Below, piece by piece: positions 48,551-59,301 of a stretch of DNA of 64,000 nucleotides. Source of the DNA: Nocardioides kongjuensis. Its GTDB lineage: Bacteria > Actinomycetota > Actinomycetes > Propionibacteriales > Nocardioidaceae. The notes under the pieces were generated by a model. It saw nothing but the letters and a program-made list of their open reading frames with translations, did no database searches and was not told the origin of the DNA. The stretch is taken from assembly GCF_013409625.1 (NCBI RefSeq), contig NZ_JACCBF010000001.1, positions 1,987,001-2,051,000 on the forward strand, given 5' to 3'. Within the stretch, counting starts at the first letter, position 1, and each line of letters opens with the position of its first letter. The translations under genes were made by a program, and so were the position numbers.

Positions 48551-49884
48551 CCGAGCCGGGTCGCCGGGACCAGCGCGAGCGCAGCGGTGACGGCTGCGGC
48601 GAGCACCAGCCCGGTGGCCGCGGCTGCCGGCGCCGTCGCGGCGAATCCCGCGAAGACGACGCCGCCGAGGGCCAGCCCGGCGCTGTTGGCGAGGTAGTCG
48701 TCGAGCTGGAGAGCGGACGACGTCCGCCCCTCCTCTCCCGCCCGGGCGGTCGCGAGGGCGAGCACCGAGAGCGTGGAGAAGGCCATGCCGATGCCGAGAC
48801 CGGCGGCGGCCCACCCGAGCACGGGTACGACGAGCGGGACGCCCGGCACCGCGACGAGCGCGAAAGCTCCGATCCCCGCGGCCAGGAGCACGGCACCGAG
48901 CCGGACCCGCGTGGGCTGGTCGGCGAGCACCCGCCAGCGGGCGGCGAGGACGGCGCCGGCCGACCAGGCCACCGCCCCGGTCGTGAGCACCCACCCCGCC
49001 TGCGCCAGGGAGAGGTCCCGTTGCAGGGTGAGCAGCAGCGGGACGTAGACCTCGGCGGCGGCGAAGGCGGTGCCGATCGCGGCACGCGAGCCGAGGACGG
49101 CAGGCAGGCCGGGGCCCATCCGCCAGGTCCCGGGCGGCAGCAGGCGCCGCGCACCGGCGGCGATCGCGACGAGGCCGGCGGCGACGAGGATCGGCCATGC
49201 GCGAAGGGTGCGCTGGCCGGCCAGGCTGACCAGCAGCACGCCGCCCGCGGCCAGCAGCGCGACCGGGAGCCGACCGGGCTCGGACCGGTCGACCCCGGGT
49301 CGTGACGGTGCGTCGGCGACCAGGAGCCAGGCGGCGACCGCGACCAGCGGGACGCCGAGGAACACCCAGCGCCAGCCGACGGCCGCGGCGACCTGGGCCG
49401 CGAGCGCGGGACCCACGAGGGCGGGCAGCACCCACGCGGTGGTGAGCACGGCGAACACGCGCGGTCGCAGCTGCTCCGGGTAGGCCTGCGCGATCACGAC
49501 GTACAGCGCGACGCCGAGCACGCCGCCGCCGTAGCCGTGGACGAGGCGCCCGAGCAGGAAGACCGGCATCGACGGCGCGAGTCCGGCGATCACGACACCG
49601 GCGCAGAAGACGAGGAGCCCCCGGCGCAGCGCCGGGCCCGGGCCGCGCCGGTCGACCTCGGCTCCCGCAGCCGCGAGCGCGACGACGGAGGCCGCGAGCG
49701 GAGCGGCGAAGGCGACGGCGTACCAGCGCAGTCCGTCGAGGTCGTCGGCCACGTCCGGCATGACCGTGGCGACCGCCAGCGCCTCGAAGGCGAAGAGGAA
49801 CGCCAGCGCGAACACGCCGACCGTGGTCCGGCCGTGCCGGCCCCGCCACGGCGAGGCCGCCGTGGGCTCGACGAGGGCGGTCAC
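48547..49884 (-). CDS. MFS exporter (12-14 helices)
   Basis: A 445-aa major facilitator with about 12-14 helices, opening [40 protein letters not shown]. Helix-rich [54 protein letters not shown] matches DHA2-type efflux proteins. GTG 49884 overlaps the stop of the preceding oxidoreductase gene (GTGA), so it belongs to the SoxR-linked operon. A role in exporting a redox-active compound is likely by context. Confidence 0.87.
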   Translation of the reverse strand: MTALVEPTAASPWRGRHGRTTVGVFALAFLFAFEALAVATVMPDVADDLDGLRWYAVAFAAPLAASVVALAAAGAEVDRRGPGPALRRGLLVFCAGVVIAGLAPSMPVFLLGRLVHGYGGGVLGVALYVVIAQAYPEQLRPRVFAVLTTAWVLPALVGPALAAQVAAAVGWRWVFLGVPLVAVAAWLLVADAPSRPGVDRSEPGRLPVALLAAGGVLLVSLAGQRTLRAWPILVAAGLVAIAAGARRLLPPGTWRMGPGLPAVLGSRAAIGTAFAAAEVYVPLLLTLQRDLSLAQAGWVLTTGAVAWSAGAVLAARWRVLADQPTRVRLGAVLLAAGIGAFALVAVPGVPLVVPVLGWAAAGLGIGMAFSTLSVLALATARAGEEGRTSSALQLDDYLANSAGLALGGVVFAGFAATAPAAAATGLVLAAAVTAALALVPATRLG

Positions 49885-50840
49885 GACAGCGGCCGCTCGA
49901 CCAGCAGGACCACCTTGCCCGTGGTGGCACCGCTCTCCAGCGCGCGGTGGGCGCCGGCAGCGTCGGCGAGGGGGAAGGCGGCGCCGACGTACGGCACCCG
50001 CTCGCCGTCGGCCGCCGCGGCCAGGGCCAGCCGCTCGAACTCGGCCAGCCGGCTCATGATGGGCGGGCCGAGCACGTCGACGACGGGGCGGGCGGGGTCG
50101 TCGTACGCGTTCTGGATCCCGGACGCCCAGCCGTAGCGGACCAGCCGCCCGCCCACGACGAGCCGGTCGTAGAGCGCCTGCCCGACCTCGCCGCCGACCC
50201 CGTCGAGGACGAGGGTCAGTGGGGCGGGCAGCTCATCGGCCCACCCGGGCGTACGGCGGTCGAGCGCCGGGTCGGCGCCGTGCTTGGCGGCCACGGCCAC
50301 CTTCTCGGCTCCGCCGGCGACGCCGATCGCAGTCGCGCCGACGTTGCGCACGCCCTGCAGGAGCAGGGTGCCGAGCCCGCCGGCGGCGGAGGTGACGGCG
50401 ACGACGTCGTCGGCGGCGAGGCCGGAGAGCTCGAGGATCGCTGCCGCCGTGCGGCCGGTGCCGATCGCTGCGACGGCGGTGGCCGCGTCGAGGTGGTCCG
50501 GCAGGGCGTGGGCCCGGCTCGCGTCGACGAGCGCCTGGTCGGCGTACCCACCGCCGGCGAAGCCGAGGTGCGCCACGACCCGCCGTCCCAGCCAGCGCTC
50601 GTCGACGCCGTCGCCCACGCCGTCGACGACCCCCGCGACCTCTCGGCCCGGGACCACCGGCAGCTCCGGAGCCTGGCCGGCGCCGAACGACTCCCCCGCC
50701 CGGATGGAGGTGTCGAGCAGGTGGACCCCCGCGACCTCGACGGCGACCCGGAGCTGGCCGGGCGCGGGGTCGAGGTCGGGGAGCTGCTCGAGGCGGAGGA
50801 GGTCGGCGGGCCCGAAGGCGTGGTGACGGATCGCGTGCAT
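49881..50840 (-). CDS. Quinone-oxidoreductase-like MDR enzyme (SoxR-linked)
   Basis: A 319-aa NADPH:quinone reductase-like protein. N-terminal [67 protein letters not shown] for the cofactor, and [18 protein letters not shown] follow the family. ATG 50840; a TTG at 50855 is upstream but lies inside the SoxR operator, so it is not used. Divergent from soxR with 36 bases between, and followed by the MFS gene; together they form a redox-stress response operon. Confidence 0.87.
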   Translation of the reverse strand: MHAIRHHAFGPADLLRLEQLPDLDPAPGQLRVAVEVAGVHLLDTSIRAGESFGAGQAPELPVVPGREVAGVVDGVGDGVDERWLGRRVVAHLGFAGGGYADQALVDASRAHALPDHLDAATAVAAIGTGRTAAAILELSGLAADDVVAVTSAAGGLGTLLLQGVRNVGATAIGVAGGAEKVAVAAKHGADPALDRRTPGWADELPAPLTLVLDGVGGEVGQALYDRLVVGGRLVRYGWASGIQNAYDDPARPVVDVLGPPIMSRLAEFERLALAAAADGERVPYVGAAFPLADAAGAHRALESGATTGKVVLLVERPLS

Positions 50841-50852
50841 GACGGCATTCGA

Positions 50853-50870
50853 CAACCTGAACTAAGGTTG
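50853..50870. promoter_or_regulatory. SoxR operator
   Basis: CAACCT-GAACTA-AGGTTG is an 18-base palindrome of the SoxR/MerR type between the divergent soxR and oxidoreductase genes. Its position 7 bases before the soxR ATG means SoxR represses its own gene as well as controlling the oxidoreductase. Confidence 0.7.
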
Positions 50871-50876
50871 AGGTCA

Positions 50877-51338
50877 ATGGACCTCAACCGCGCCCTCCGC
50901 AGCCACGACCTCACTCCCGGCGACGTCGCCCACCGTTCGGGTGTGGCCGTCTCCGCCCTGCACTACTACGAGCGCGAGGGCCTGATCACCAGCATCCGCA
51001 CGGCCGGCAACCAGCGCCGCTACCACCGCGACGTGCTGCGCCGCGTCGCCTTCATCCGGGTCTCCCAGGGCGTCGGCGTCTCCCTCGCCGAGATCCGTGA
51101 CGCGCTCGCCACCCTCCCCGAGGGCCGCACCCCCACCAAGGCGGACTGGGCGCGCCTGTCCCGGGCCTGGCGCACCACCCTCGACGAACGCATCACCCGG
51201 CTGGAGAGGCTGCGCGACACGCTCGACGACTGCATCGGCTGCGGCTGCCTGTCGCTGAAGTCGTGCTCGCTGGCCAATCCGGGGGACGTGCTGCAGCAGT
51301 ACGGCGACGGGCCGGTGCGGCTCGTCGGGCGCCGTTAG
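50877..51338 (+). CDS. soxR: Redox-sensitive transcriptional activator SoxR
   Basis: MerR-family regulator with a [2Fe-2S] cluster, activated by redox-cycling agents. The 153-aa protein has the helix-turn-helix [23 protein letters not shown], the wing and long dimer helix, and the cluster motif C119-x2-C122-x-C124-x5-C130 ([12 protein letters not shown]). In actinobacteria SoxR targets small sets of oxidoreductases and exporters, as found directly beside it here. ATG 50877. The stop is directly next to the convergent lysA stop. Confidence 0.95.
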   Translation: MDLNRALRSHDLTPGDVAHRSGVAVSALHYYEREGLITSIRTAGNQRRYHRDVLRRVAFIRVSQGVGVSLAEIRDALATLPEGRTPTKADWARLSRAWRTTLDERITRLERLRDTLDDCIGCGCLSLKSCSLANPGDVLQQYGDGPVRLVGRR

Positions 51339-52721
51339 TCAGCCGAGGTCGGTGGCGAGCAGGTCGTCGACCGTCTCCCGGCGCACGACGACCCGGGCCT
51401 GCCCGCCCTTGACCGCGACCACCGGTGGGCGGAGGGCGTGGTTGTAGTTGGACGCCATCGACCGGCCGTAGGCGCCGGTCGCGGGCACGGCGACCAGGTC
51501 GCCCGGGGCGATGTCGCCGGGCAGGAACTCGTCCTTGACCACGATGTCGCCGGACTCGCAGTGCTTGCCGACGACGCGCGCCAGCACCGGTGCGGCGTCG
51601 GAGGCACGGGAGGCGAGGGTGCAGGAGTAGTCGGCGTCGTACAGCGCGGTGCGGATGTTGTCGCTCATCCCGCCGTCGACCGAGACGTACGTGCGGGTCG
51701 CGCCGCCGTCGAGCGCAACCTGCTTGACGGTGCCGACGGTGTAGACGGTGCACATCGCCGGCCCGACGATGGCGCGACCGGGCTCGATCGACAGGTGCGG
51801 GACGGCGATGCCGAGAGCCGCGCACTCCCCCGTGACGATCTTGGTGATCTGCTCGGCCAGCACGGCCGGGTCGGCGGGGTCGTCCTGGGTCGTGTAGGCG
51901 ATGCCGAAGCCGCCGCCGAGGTCCAGCTCGGGCAGCACCTCGCCGAGCTCGGTGCCGATGCGGGCGTGCAGGGCGAGCACACGGCGCGCGGCGACCTCCC
52001 AGCCGGAGGTGTCGAAGATCTGCGACCCGATGTGGCTGTGCAGGCCGCGCAGCTCGAGGCCCTCGGCGGCGACGACGCGCGACGCGGCCTCGAAGGCGTC
52101 ACCCGAGGAGATCGAGAAGCCGAACTTCTGGTCCTCGTGGGCGGTCGCGATGAACTCGTGGGTGTGCGCCTCGACGCCGGCGGTGACCCGGATCATCACG
52201 CCCTGGCGCACGCCCAGCTGCCGGGCGACGTCGGCGACCCGGTCGATCTCGTGGAACGAGTCGACGATGATCCGGCCGACGCCGGCATCGACTGCACGCC
52301 GCAGCTCCATCGCCGTCTTGTTGTTGCCGTGGTAGCCGATCCGCGCGGGGTCGGTGCCGGCGCGCAGGGCGACGGTCAGCTCGCCGTCGCTGCACACGTC
52401 GAGGCACAGCCCCTCCTCGGCCACCCACCGGGCGACGGCGGTGCACAGGAACGCCTTGCCGGCGTAGTAGACGTCGTAGCCGGCGAAGCCGTCGCGGAAC
52501 GCGCGGGCCCGCGAGCGGAAGTCGTCCTCGTCGAGGACGTACGCGGGGGTGTTGACGTCGGCGACCAGGTCCGGGACCGCCAGGCCGCCGACGTGGAGCA
52601 CCCCGTCGTCCTTGCGTGCCGACGACGACCACAGCTGCGGCACGAGCGCGTTGACGTCAGCGGGCTCGCGCAGCCAGACGGGCGACGTACCGGCGTAGTC
52701 GCCGGGCGGGACGCGTCCCAT
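51339..52721 (-). CDS. lysA: Diaminopimelate decarboxylase
   Basis: Last step of lysine synthesis, removes CO2 from meso-diaminopimelate with PLP. The 460-aa protein has PAYVLDEDDFRSRARAF, the PLP lysine in DVYYAGKAFLCTAVARWV, HGNNKTAMEL, HSHIGSQIFD, ELDLGGGFGIAYT, and the second active-site segment HCESGDIVVKDEFLPGDIAPGD. ATG 52721 overlaps the argS stop by one base (ATGTGATG), so argS-lysA is an operon, as in many actinobacteria. Confidence 0.96.
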   Translation of the reverse strand: MGRVPPGDYAGTSPVWLREPADVNALVPQLWSSSARKDDGVLHVGGLAVPDLVADVNTPAYVLDEDDFRSRARAFRDGFAGYDVYYAGKAFLCTAVARWVAEEGLCLDVCSDGELTVALRAGTDPARIGYHGNNKTAMELRRAVDAGVGRIIVDSFHEIDRVADVARQLGVRQGVMIRVTAGVEAHTHEFIATAHEDQKFGFSISSGDAFEAASRVVAAEGLELRGLHSHIGSQIFDTSGWEVAARRVLALHARIGTELGEVLPELDLGGGFGIAYTTQDDPADPAVLAEQITKIVTGECAALGIAVPHLSIEPGRAIVGPAMCTVYTVGTVKQVALDGGATRTYVSVDGGMSDNIRTALYDADYSCTLASRASDAAPVLARVVGKHCESGDIVVKDEFLPGDIAPGDLVAVPATGAYGRSMASNYNHALRPPVVAVKGGQARVVVRRETVDDLLATDLG

Positions 52722-54391
52722 CACATGCGCTCCGGCGCGGAGACACCGAGCAGGTCCAGGCCGTTGGCGATGACGGTCTGCGTGGCGACCACGAGCACCA
52801 TCCGTGCCAGGTTGGCCGGGCCGACGGGCTCGTCGCCCTGCGGCAGCATCCGGCACTCCTTGGTGTCGTACCACTTGTTGAACACCGAGGCCGTGTCCTC
52901 CAGGTAGCGCGCGACCCGGTGCGGCTCACGCAGCTCCGCGGCGCTGGCGACGACCCGCGGGTACTCGGCCAGGGCGCGCAGCAGCTCGCCGTCGCGCTCG
53001 TGGTCGAGCAGGCTCGGGTCGAAGGCGTCGCCGGGCAGCGTCATCCCGAGGTCCGCGGCGTTGGCGAGCATCCGGCAGGTCCGCGCGTGGGCGTACTGCA
53101 CGTAGTAGACCGGGTTGTCGTTGGACGCCTTGGTGATCTCGGCGACGTCGAGGGTCAGCGGCGAGTCGGCCGGGTAGCGCGCCAGCGAGTAGCGCAGCGC
53201 GTCGACGCCGATCTCCCTGGCCAGGTCGTCGAGGGTGACGATGTTGCCGGCCCGCTTGGAGAGCTTGAGCTCCTGGCCGTCCTTGAGGATCTTGACCAGC
53301 TGCCCGATCATCACGTCGAGGGTCTGGTCGGGGTCGTCGCCGACGCACGCCGCCATGGCACGGAGCCGGCCGACGTACCCGTGGTGGTCGGCGCCCAGCA
53401 GGTAGATGCAGTGCTCGAAGCCCCGCGCCCGCTTGTTGAGGTAGTAGGCCGTGTCGGACGCGAAGTAGGTCAGCTCACCGTCGGACTTGATGAGGACGCG
53501 GTCCTTGTCGTCGCCGAAGTCGGTGGTGCGCATCCACAGCGCGCCGTCCTGCTCGAAGACGTGACCGAGCTCCTTGAGCCTCGCCAGCGTCTCGGGCACC
53601 GAGCCCGAGTCGTGCAGGGACAGCTCGGAGAACCAGACGTCGAAGTGGGTGTTGAACCCGGCGAGCTGCGCCTGCTGCTCCGCGAGCTGGATCTCGTAGC
53701 CCTTCGCACGCACGGCGGCGCGCCGCTCGTCGCCCTCCAGCTGGAAGATGCCGGGGCTGGCGGCCTCGACGGCCTTGGCCAGGTCGTCGATGTACTCGCC
53801 GGCGTACCCGTCCTCGGGCTTCGGCTCGCCCAGCGCCGCGGCGATGATCGAGTCGGCGAAGTGGTTCATCTGCACGCCGCGGTCGTTGATGTAGAACTCG
53901 CGCGTCACGTCGGCGCCGGCTGCCGCGAGCACCCGGCCGATCGCGTCGCCGAGCACCGCCCACCGGGTGTGCCCGAGGTGCAGCGGTCCGGTCGGGTTGG
54001 CGGAGATGAACTCGACGTTGATCTTCTGGCCGCCGAGGGTGTCGGTGCGTCCGTACGCCTGCCCGGCCGCGACGACCTCGGCCGCCACCTGTCCCTGTGC
54101 ACCGGCCTCGACGGTGATGTTGAGGAAGCCCGGCCCGGCCAGCTCGACGTCGGCGATGCCGTCGGCCTCCTTGAGCCGCGCCGCCAGGAGCTCGCCGAGG
54201 GCGCGCGGGTTGGTGCCCGCCTTCTTGGCCAGCTGCAGCGCGACGTTGGTCGCGTAGTCCCCGTGCCCCTTCTGCCGCGGTCGCTCCACCGTCACCTCGC
54301 TGGGGACGCCGTCGGGCAGGGCGAGATCACCCTGGTCGACGAGCGTCGAGAGGGCATCGACGATCGTGGCGGAGAGCTGCGCTGGAGTCAC
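52721..54391 (-). CDS. argS: Arginyl-tRNA synthetase
   Basis: Class I synthetase, 556 aa. It has the HIGH-type motif [21 protein letters not shown], the Add1 domain at the N-terminus, the KMSKS-like [20 protein letters not shown] and the C-terminal anticodon-binding helical domain ([21 protein letters not shown]...). GTG 54391 is leaderless: TACCCT ends 7 bases before it. A tRNA-Arg gene lies just upstream on the other strand. Confidence 0.96.
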   Translation of the reverse strand: MTPAQLSATIVDALSTLVDQGDLALPDGVPSEVTVERPRQKGHGDYATNVALQLAKKAGTNPRALGELLAARLKEADGIADVELAGPGFLNITVEAGAQGQVAAEVVAAGQAYGRTDTLGGQKINVEFISANPTGPLHLGHTRWAVLGDAIGRVLAAAGADVTREFYINDRGVQMNHFADSIIAAALGEPKPEDGYAGEYIDDLAKAVEAASPGIFQLEGDERRAAVRAKGYEIQLAEQQAQLAGFNTHFDVWFSELSLHDSGSVPETLARLKELGHVFEQDGALWMRTTDFGDDKDRVLIKSDGELTYFASDTAYYLNKRARGFEHCIYLLGADHHGYVGRLRAMAACVGDDPDQTLDVMIGQLVKILKDGQELKLSKRAGNIVTLDDLAREIGVDALRYSLARYPADSPLTLDVAEITKASNDNPVYYVQYAHARTCRMLANAADLGMTLPGDAFDPSLLDHERDGELLRALAEYPRVVASAAELREPHRVARYLEDTASVFNKWYDTKECRMLPQGDEPVGPANLARMVLVVATQTVIANGLDLLGVSAPERM

Positions 54392-54397
54392 CGGCCA

Positions 54398-54403
54398 AGG
54401 GTA
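54398..54403 (-). promoter_or_regulatory. -10 box of argS, leaderless
   Basis: TACCCT on the minus strand ends 7 bases before GTG 54391. This rules out a T-box or other leader control of argS. Confidence 0.5.
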
Positions 54404-54442
54404 TCGATGGGTACCGGTTTCCTTTGCACGGATATCGCCCGG

Positions 54443-54448
54443 TAGGGT
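54443..54448 (+). promoter_or_regulatory. -10 box of tRNA-Arg
   Basis: TAGGGT lies 37 bases before the tRNA 5' end; transcription would start near 54455. The -35 is unclear. Confidence 0.35.
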
Positions 54449-54485
54449 TCCTCATCGCGCCACCGACCTCACCGTCGGCGCGCAT

Positions 54486-54558
54486 GCCTCCGTAGCTCAG
54501 GGGATAGAGCACTGGTTTCCGGTACCAGGTGTCGCAGGTTCGAATCCTGCCGGAGGCG
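54486..54558 (+). tRNA. tRNA-Arg (CCG anticodon)
   Basis: A complete 73-base cloverleaf. The acceptor arms are GCCTCCG and CGGAGGC, the D-arm is GCTC...GAGC, the anticodon arm is CTGGT-TTCCGGT-ACCAG with anticodon CCG, and the T-arm is GCAGG-TTCGAAT-CCTGC. CCA is not encoded. It reads arginine codon CGG, frequent in this GC-rich genome. Confidence 0.97.
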
Positions 54559-54609
54559 CTCACGAACCGCAGGCCGCCGGGCCTGCGGTTCTCGCCGTTC
54601 CGGGGCACG

Positions 54610-54615
54610 TACGCT
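54610..54615 (+). promoter_or_regulatory. -10 box of rnhA, nearly leaderless
   Basis: TACGCT ends 9 bases before GTG 54624; transcript would start about two bases upstream of the start codon. Confidence 0.45.
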
Positions 54616-54623
54616 CTGCCCCT

Positions 54624-55091
54624 GTGCCGACCGACTCGACCTCCCGCGTCACCATCCACACCGACGGGGCCTGCCTGGGCAACCCGGGGCCGGGCGGCTG
54701 GGGTGCGCTGATGCGCTACGGCCAGCACGAGAAGGAGCTGTACGGCGGCGAGGTGGCCACGACCAACAACCGGATGGAGCTGATGGCGGCCATCCAGGCC
54801 CTCGAGTCGCTCAACCGGCGCTCGGCCGTCGACATCCACACCGACAGCAGCTACGTCCGCAACGGGATCCTGTCGTGGGTGGCCAAGTGGAAGGCGAACG
54901 GCTGGCGCACGTCCGCCAAGGCGCCGGTCAAGAACGACGACCTGTGGCGCCGGCTGGACGTCGCCGCGGCCGCCCACGACGTGGAGTGGCACTGGGTCAA
55001 GGGGCATGCCGGCGACCCCGGCAACGAGCGCGCGGACGCTCTCGCCGGACGTGGTGCGCGCGAGGCCCGCGACGGCATGCTGACCGCCTGA
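54624..55091 (+). CDS. rnhA: Ribonuclease HI
   Basis: Cleaves RNA in RNA-DNA hybrids. The 155-aa protein has all catalytic residues: D14 ([15 protein letters not shown]), E52 ([11 protein letters not shown]), D74 (HTDSSYVRN) and the C-terminal His/Asp ([16 protein letters not shown]). GTG 54624 is supported by a -10 box just upstream; the frame is open through the tRNA gene but has no protein features there. Confidence 0.95.
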   Translation: MPTDSTSRVTIHTDGACLGNPGPGGWGALMRYGQHEKELYGGEVATTNNRMELMAAIQALESLNRRSAVDIHTDSSYVRNGILSWVAKWKANGWRTSAKAPVKNDDLWRRLDVAAAAHDVEWHWVKGHAGDPGNERADALAGRGAREARDGMLTA

Positions 55092-55278
55092 CCACCGCAG
55101 GACGAGAACACGTTCCACGGGCCGGAAACGGCGCCTCGGTGTCTGATGCGCAACACCTCGCAGCAAAGGGTGACCACAGGGCGGTATTTGCTTCCCCGGG
55201 GGACTAGCCTTGGCGGTCGACAGCCACCCGCTATCGGCGGCGGGTGCGTCCAGCTCATCGGAAGAGGCGAAGCACGTC
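55092..55278 (+). other. Leader/promoter region of kgd
   Basis: The 187 bases before kgd contain no gene. TAGCCT at 55205-55210 is a possible -10 box, giving a leader of about 60 bases. A TTG at 55210 is in frame with kgd but overlaps this box and is not used. Confidence 0.4.
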
Positions 55279-58200
55279 GTGACGCAGTCGTCAGACCAGT
55301 CCACCGGATCTCCCGTTCCTGAGGACTTCGGGGCCAACGAGTGGCTCGTGGAGGAGATGAAGGAACGGTTCGAGGCCGATCCGAGCAGCGTCGATCCCGC
55401 ATGGGCGACGTTCTTCAGGAACGGCAGCAGCAACGGCACGACGACCGCGGTCGCCGCCCCTGCTGCTCCGGTCGCAACGGCCCCCGCCCCGGCCGCGCCC
55501 GCAGCCCCGGCAGTCCCGGCCGCGCCGGCCGCGACCCCCGCCGCCCCGGCCGCCACCGCGCCGACCCCGAAGGCCACCCCTGCCCCGCAGGTGAGCCCCG
55601 CCTCCTCGACGACGCCGACGCCGCCGAAGGCCGACTCCCCCGCCCCGACGCCGAAGGACGCCCCGCGCCCGGCGCCGGTCACCGCCAGCGACGAGCCCAC
55701 CCTGACGGTGCTGCGCGGCATCCCTGCCGCGACCGCGAAGAACATGGACATCTCGCTGTCGGTGCCGACGGCGACCTCGGTGCGCAACATCCCGGTCAAG
55801 CTGCTCTGGGACAACCGCATCGTCATCAACAGCCACCTCAAGCGCGCCCGCGGCGGCAAGGTGTCCTTCACCCACCTCATCGGCTACGCGATCGTCAAGG
55901 CGATCAAGGCGCTGCCGGCGATGAACAACACCTACGACGAGATCGACGGCAAGCCGACCATGGTGACGCCGGCCCATATCAACCTGGGCCTGGCGATCGA
56001 CCAGCAGAAGAAGGACGGCACCCGCCAGCTGGTCGCGCCCAGCATCAAGGCGTGCGAGTCGATGGACTTCGCGCAGTTCTGGACGGCGTACGAGGACATC
56101 GTGCGCAAGGCCAAGGACAACAAGCTGACCATGGAGGACTACTCCGGCACGACGGTCAGCCTCACCAACGTCGGCGGCCTCGGCACCAACAACTCGGTCC
56201 CCCGCCTCATGCAGGGCCAGGCCGCGATCATCGGCGTGGGCTCGATGGACTACCCGCCCGAGTTCCAGGGCGCGTCCGAGGACACGATCGCGCGCAACGC
56301 GATCTCCCGGATCATGACGATGACCTCGACCTACGACCACCGCGTCATCCAGGGCGCGCAGTCGGGCGAGTTCCTCGGCCAGGTGCACAAGTACCTGCTG
56401 GGCCAGGACGGCTTCTACGACGAGATCTTCCGTGCGCTGCGGATCCCCTACGAGCCGATCCGCTGGAACGCCGACATCGCGACGTCCCACGACGACCAGA
56501 TCGACAAGCAGGCCCGGATCCTCGAGCTGATCCACGCCTACCGCGTGCGCGGCCACCTGATGGCCGACACCGACCCGCTGGAGTACAAGCAGCGCAGCCA
56601 CCCGGACCTGCGCATCGAGTCGCACGGCCTGACCCTGTGGGACCTCGAGCGCGAGTTCCCGACCGGCTCGTTCGGCGGCCGCGACCGCCGCTTCATGAAG
56701 CTGCGCGACATCCTCGGCATCCTGCGTGACTCCTACTGCCGCACCACCGGCATCGAGTACATGCACATCATGGATCCCGAGCAGCGTGCGTGGATCCAGG
56801 AGCGCGTCGAGCAGCCCCACAGCAAGCCGCCCCGCGAGGAGCAGCTGCGGATCCTGCTGAAGCTCAACCAGGCCGAGGCCTTCGAGACCTTCCTGCAGAC
56901 CAAGTTCGTCGGCCAGAAGCGGTTCTCGCTCGAGGGTGGCGAGACCACGGTCCCCGTCGTCGACGAGATCGCCGAGGCGGCCGCTCAGGCCGGCCTGGTC
57001 GAGGTCGCGATCGGCATGGCCCACCGCGGCCGGCTCAACATGCTGGCCAACATCGTCGGCAAGTCCTACAACCAGATCTTCCGCGAGTTCGAGGGCAACA
57101 TCGACCCGCGCACGGTCCAGGGCTCCGGCGACGTCAAGTACCACCTGGGCGCCGAGGGCACGTTCGTGGCCGGCACCGGCGAGACCATCGCCGTGTCGAT
57201 CGCCGCGAACCCCTCGCACCTCGAGACGGTCGACCCGGTGCTCGAGGGCATCGCCCGCGCCAAGCAGGACGTGCTCGACCGGGGTGCCGAGTTCCCGGTG
57301 CTGCCGCTGCTGATCCACGGCGACGCGGCCTTCGCGGGCCAAGGTGTCGTGGCCGAGACGCTCAACCTCTCGCAGCTGCGCGGCTACCGCACCGGTGGCA
57401 CGATCCACGTCGTCATCAACAACCAGGTCGGGTTCACCACCTCCCCCGGCTCGTCGCGCTCGACGCTCTACTGCACCGACGTGGCCCGGATGGTGCAGGC
57501 GCCGATCTTCCACGTCAACGGCGACGACCCGGAGGCGTGCATCCGCGTCGCCCGGCTCGCGTTCGAGTACCGCCAGGCGTTCAACAGCGACGTCGTCATC
57601 GACCTCGTCTGCTACCGCCGCCGCGGTCACAACGAGGGCGACGACCCGTCGTACACCCAGCCGCTGATGTACGACCTCATCGAGCAGAAGCGCTCGGTCC
57701 GCAAGCTCTACACGGAGTCCCTCATCGGTCGTGGCGACATCACGATCGAGGAGGCCGAGCAGGTGCTGCGCGACTACCAGCAGCAGCTGGAGCGCGTGTT
57801 CACCGAGGTCCGCGAGGCGTCGTCGGCGCCCAAGGAGTGGACCACGGTCCCCGACTACCCGGACAAGTCGGTCGGCGAGACCCAGACCGCCGTGACCCCG
57901 GAGGTCCTCAAGCGGATCGCCGACGCCTACGTCACCCCGCCGGACGGCTTCACCGTCCACCCGAAGGTGATGCCCCAGCTCCAGCGCCGCGCCGCCGCGA
58001 TCGCCGACGGCCCCATCGACTGGGGCACCGGCGAGATCCTCGCGTTCGGCTCGCTGCTCATGGACGGACGCCCCGTGCGCCTGGCCGGTCAGGACTCGCG
58101 CCGCGGCACCTTCGTGCAGCGGTTCGCGACGATCATCGACCGGGTCAACGCCGACGAGTGGACGCCGCTGGCCAACCTCACCGAGGAGCAGGCGAAGTTC

Positions 58201-59028
58201 TTCGTCTACGACAGCCTGCTCTCGGAGTACGCCGCGCTCGGCTTCGAGTACGGCTACTCCGTGGCCCGCCCCGACGCGCTCGTGCTGTGGGAGGCCCAGT
58301 TCGGCGACTTCGTCAACGGCGCCCAGTCGGTCATCGACGAGTACATCTCGGCCGGCAAGACCAAGTGGGGCCAGGACTCCGGCGTCGTGCTGCTGCTGCC
58401 GCACGGCTACGAGGGCCAGGGTGCCGACCACTCCTCCGCGCGCATCGAGCGGTTCCTCGCCCTGTGTGCCGACGAGGCGATGGTCGTCGCCCAGCCGTCG
58501 ACGCCCGCGTCGTACTTCCACCTGCTGCGCCGCCACTCCCTCGGCGAGGAGCACAAGCCGCTCATCGTGTTCACGCCGAAGTCGATGCTCAAGCGCAAGG
58601 AGGCCGCCTCGCAGCCCTCCGACTTCACCTCCGGCGAGTTCCGCCCGGTGATCGGCGACGCGACGGCCGACCCGGCCAAGGTGAAGACCGTGCTGCTCGT
58701 CTCGGGCCGGCTGACCTGGGACCTGATGGTCGAGCGCCAGAAGTCCGAGCGCGACGACGTCGCGATCCTGCGTGTCGAGCAGCTCTACCCGTGGCCGACC
58801 GAGCAGGTGAAGGCCGAGCTCGACAAGTACCCGAACGCCACCGTGAAGTGGGTTCAGGACGAGCCCTACAACCAGGGCCCGTGGCCGTCGTTCTACCTCA
58901 ACGTCGTCCCGCAGCTCGGCCGGGCCATCGAGCCCGTCACCCGCGCCGCGTCCTCGACCACGGCGGTCGGTACGGCCAAGCGCCACCAGGAGGAGGCGAA
59001 GGTCCTCATCGGCGAGGCGTTCGCCTGA
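55279..59028 (+). CDS. kgd: Multifunctional 2-oxoglutarate decarboxylase/dehydrogenase E1-E2 fusion
   Basis: Fused enzyme at the 2-oxoglutarate node of the TCA cycle: E1 decarboxylase with an E2-like acyltransferase domain. The 1249-aa protein has an E1o N-terminal segment ([30 protein letters not shown]), an Ala/Pro-rich linker (residues about 55-140), the E2 catalytic core ([31 protein letters not shown] ... [17 protein letters not shown]), then the ThDP E1 with [35 protein letters not shown] and [11 protein letters not shown], and a C-terminal ODC-like domain. Mycobacterial Kgd has the same layout (1231 aa) and is inhibited by GarA. GTG 55279 matches that N-terminus. Stop overlaps the next ATG. 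Confidence 0.96.
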   Translation: MTQSSDQSTGSPVPEDFGANEWLVEEMKERFEADPSSVDPAWATFFRNGSSNGTTTAVAAPAAPVATAPAPAAPAAPAVPAAPAATPAAPAATAPTPKATPAPQVSPASSTTPTPPKADSPAPTPKDAPRPAPVTASDEPTLTVLRGIPAATAKNMDISLSVPTATSVRNIPVKLLWDNRIVINSHLKRARGGKVSFTHLIGYAIVKAIKALPAMNNTYDEIDGKPTMVTPAHINLGLAIDQQKKDGTRQLVAPSIKACESMDFAQFWTAYEDIVRKAKDNKLTMEDYSGTTVSLTNVGGLGTNNSVPRLMQGQAAIIGVGSMDYPPEFQGASEDTIARNAISRIMTMTSTYDHRVIQGAQSGEFLGQVHKYLLGQDGFYDEIFRALRIPYEPIRWNADIATSHDDQIDKQARILELIHAYRVRGHLMADTDPLEYKQRSHPDLRIESHGLTLWDLEREFPTGSFGGRDRRFMKLRDILGILRDSYCRTTGIEYMHIMDPEQRAWIQERVEQPHSKPPREEQLRILLKLNQAEAFETFLQTKFVGQKRFSLEGGETTVPVVDEIAEAAAQAGLVEVAIGMAHRGRLNMLANIVGKSYNQIFREFEGNIDPRTVQGSGDVKYHLGAEGTFVAGTGETIAVSIAANPSHLETVDPVLEGIARAKQDVLDRGAEFPVLPLLIHGDAAFAGQGVVAETLNLSQLRGYRTGGTIHVVINNQVGFTTSPGSSRSTLYCTDVARMVQAPIFHVNGDDPEACIRVARLAFEYRQAFNSDVVIDLVCYRRRGHNEGDDPSYTQPLMYDLIEQKRSVRKLYTESLIGRGDITIEEAEQVLRDYQQQLERVFTEVREASSAPKEWTTVPDYPDKSVGETQTAVTPEVLKRIADAYVTPPDGFTVHPKVMPQLQRRAAAIADGPIDWGTGEILAFGSLLMDGRPVRLAGQDSRRGTFVQRFATIIDRVNADEWTPLANLTEEQAKFFVYDSLLSEYAALGFEYGYSVARPDALVLWEAQFGDFVNGAQSVIDEYISAGKTKWGQDSGVVLLLPHGYEGQGADHSSARIERFLALCADEAMVVAQPSTPASYFHLLRRHSLGEEHKPLIVFTPKSMLKRKEAASQPSDFTSGEFRPVIGDATADPAKVKTVLLVSGRLTWDLMVERQKSERDDVAILRVEQLYPWPTEQVKAELDKYPNATVKWVQDEPYNQGPWPSFYLNVVPQLGRAIEPVTRAASSTTAVGTAKRHQEEAKVLIGEAFA

Positions 59029-59204
59029 TGTACTTCACGGACCGCGGCATCGAGGAGCTCGAGCAGCGCCGGGGCGACGAGGAGGTCACCTTGGCCTGGC
59101 TCGGCGAACGGCTGCAGGAGTTCGTCGACACCCACCCGGAGTTCGAGACGGCCGTCGAGCGGTTCGCCACCTGGCTGGCCCGGCTCGACGACCCCGAGGA
59201 CTGA
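59028..59204 (+). CDS. DUF6104 small protein
   Basis: A 58-aa protein that follows kgd in actinobacteria, including Streptomyces. It begins [58 protein letters not shown], acidic and helical. Its ATG overlaps the kgd stop (TGATG), so it is translationally coupled to it. A regulatory or assembly role for Kgd is likely but unproven. Confidence 0.9.
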   Translation: MYFTDRGIEELEQRRGDEEVTLAWLGERLQEFVDTHPEFETAVERFATWLARLDDPED

Positions 59205-59232
59205 CCGACCCGGCCCGAACTGGCTCACAGGT

Positions 59233-59276
59233 CACGCCGACCCGGCAGAAACTTTCTGCCGGGTCGGCGTGTTTTT
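59233..59276 (+). terminator. Intrinsic terminator of kgd operon
   Basis: A 19-base perfect inverted repeat (CACGCCGACCCGGCAGAAA ... TTTCTGCCGGGTCGGCGTG) is followed directly by TTTTT. A third copy of the right arm (TGCCGGGTCGGCGT, 59289-59302) follows, next to the convergent MMPL stop codon, and can also pair with the left arm. Confidence 0.92.
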
Positions 59277-59301
59277 CCGGCCATTTCCTGCCGGGTCGGC
59301 G

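Noticed and set aside
54398..54485. T-box or other leader upstream of argS
   Set aside because: The -10 box predicts a leaderless message starting at the GTG, and the region is shared with the tRNA promoter.
54486..54558. tRNA-Arg as an integration site for a mobile element
   Set aside because: No integrase, no duplicated tRNA 3' end and no phage genes nearby; flanking genes are core genes.
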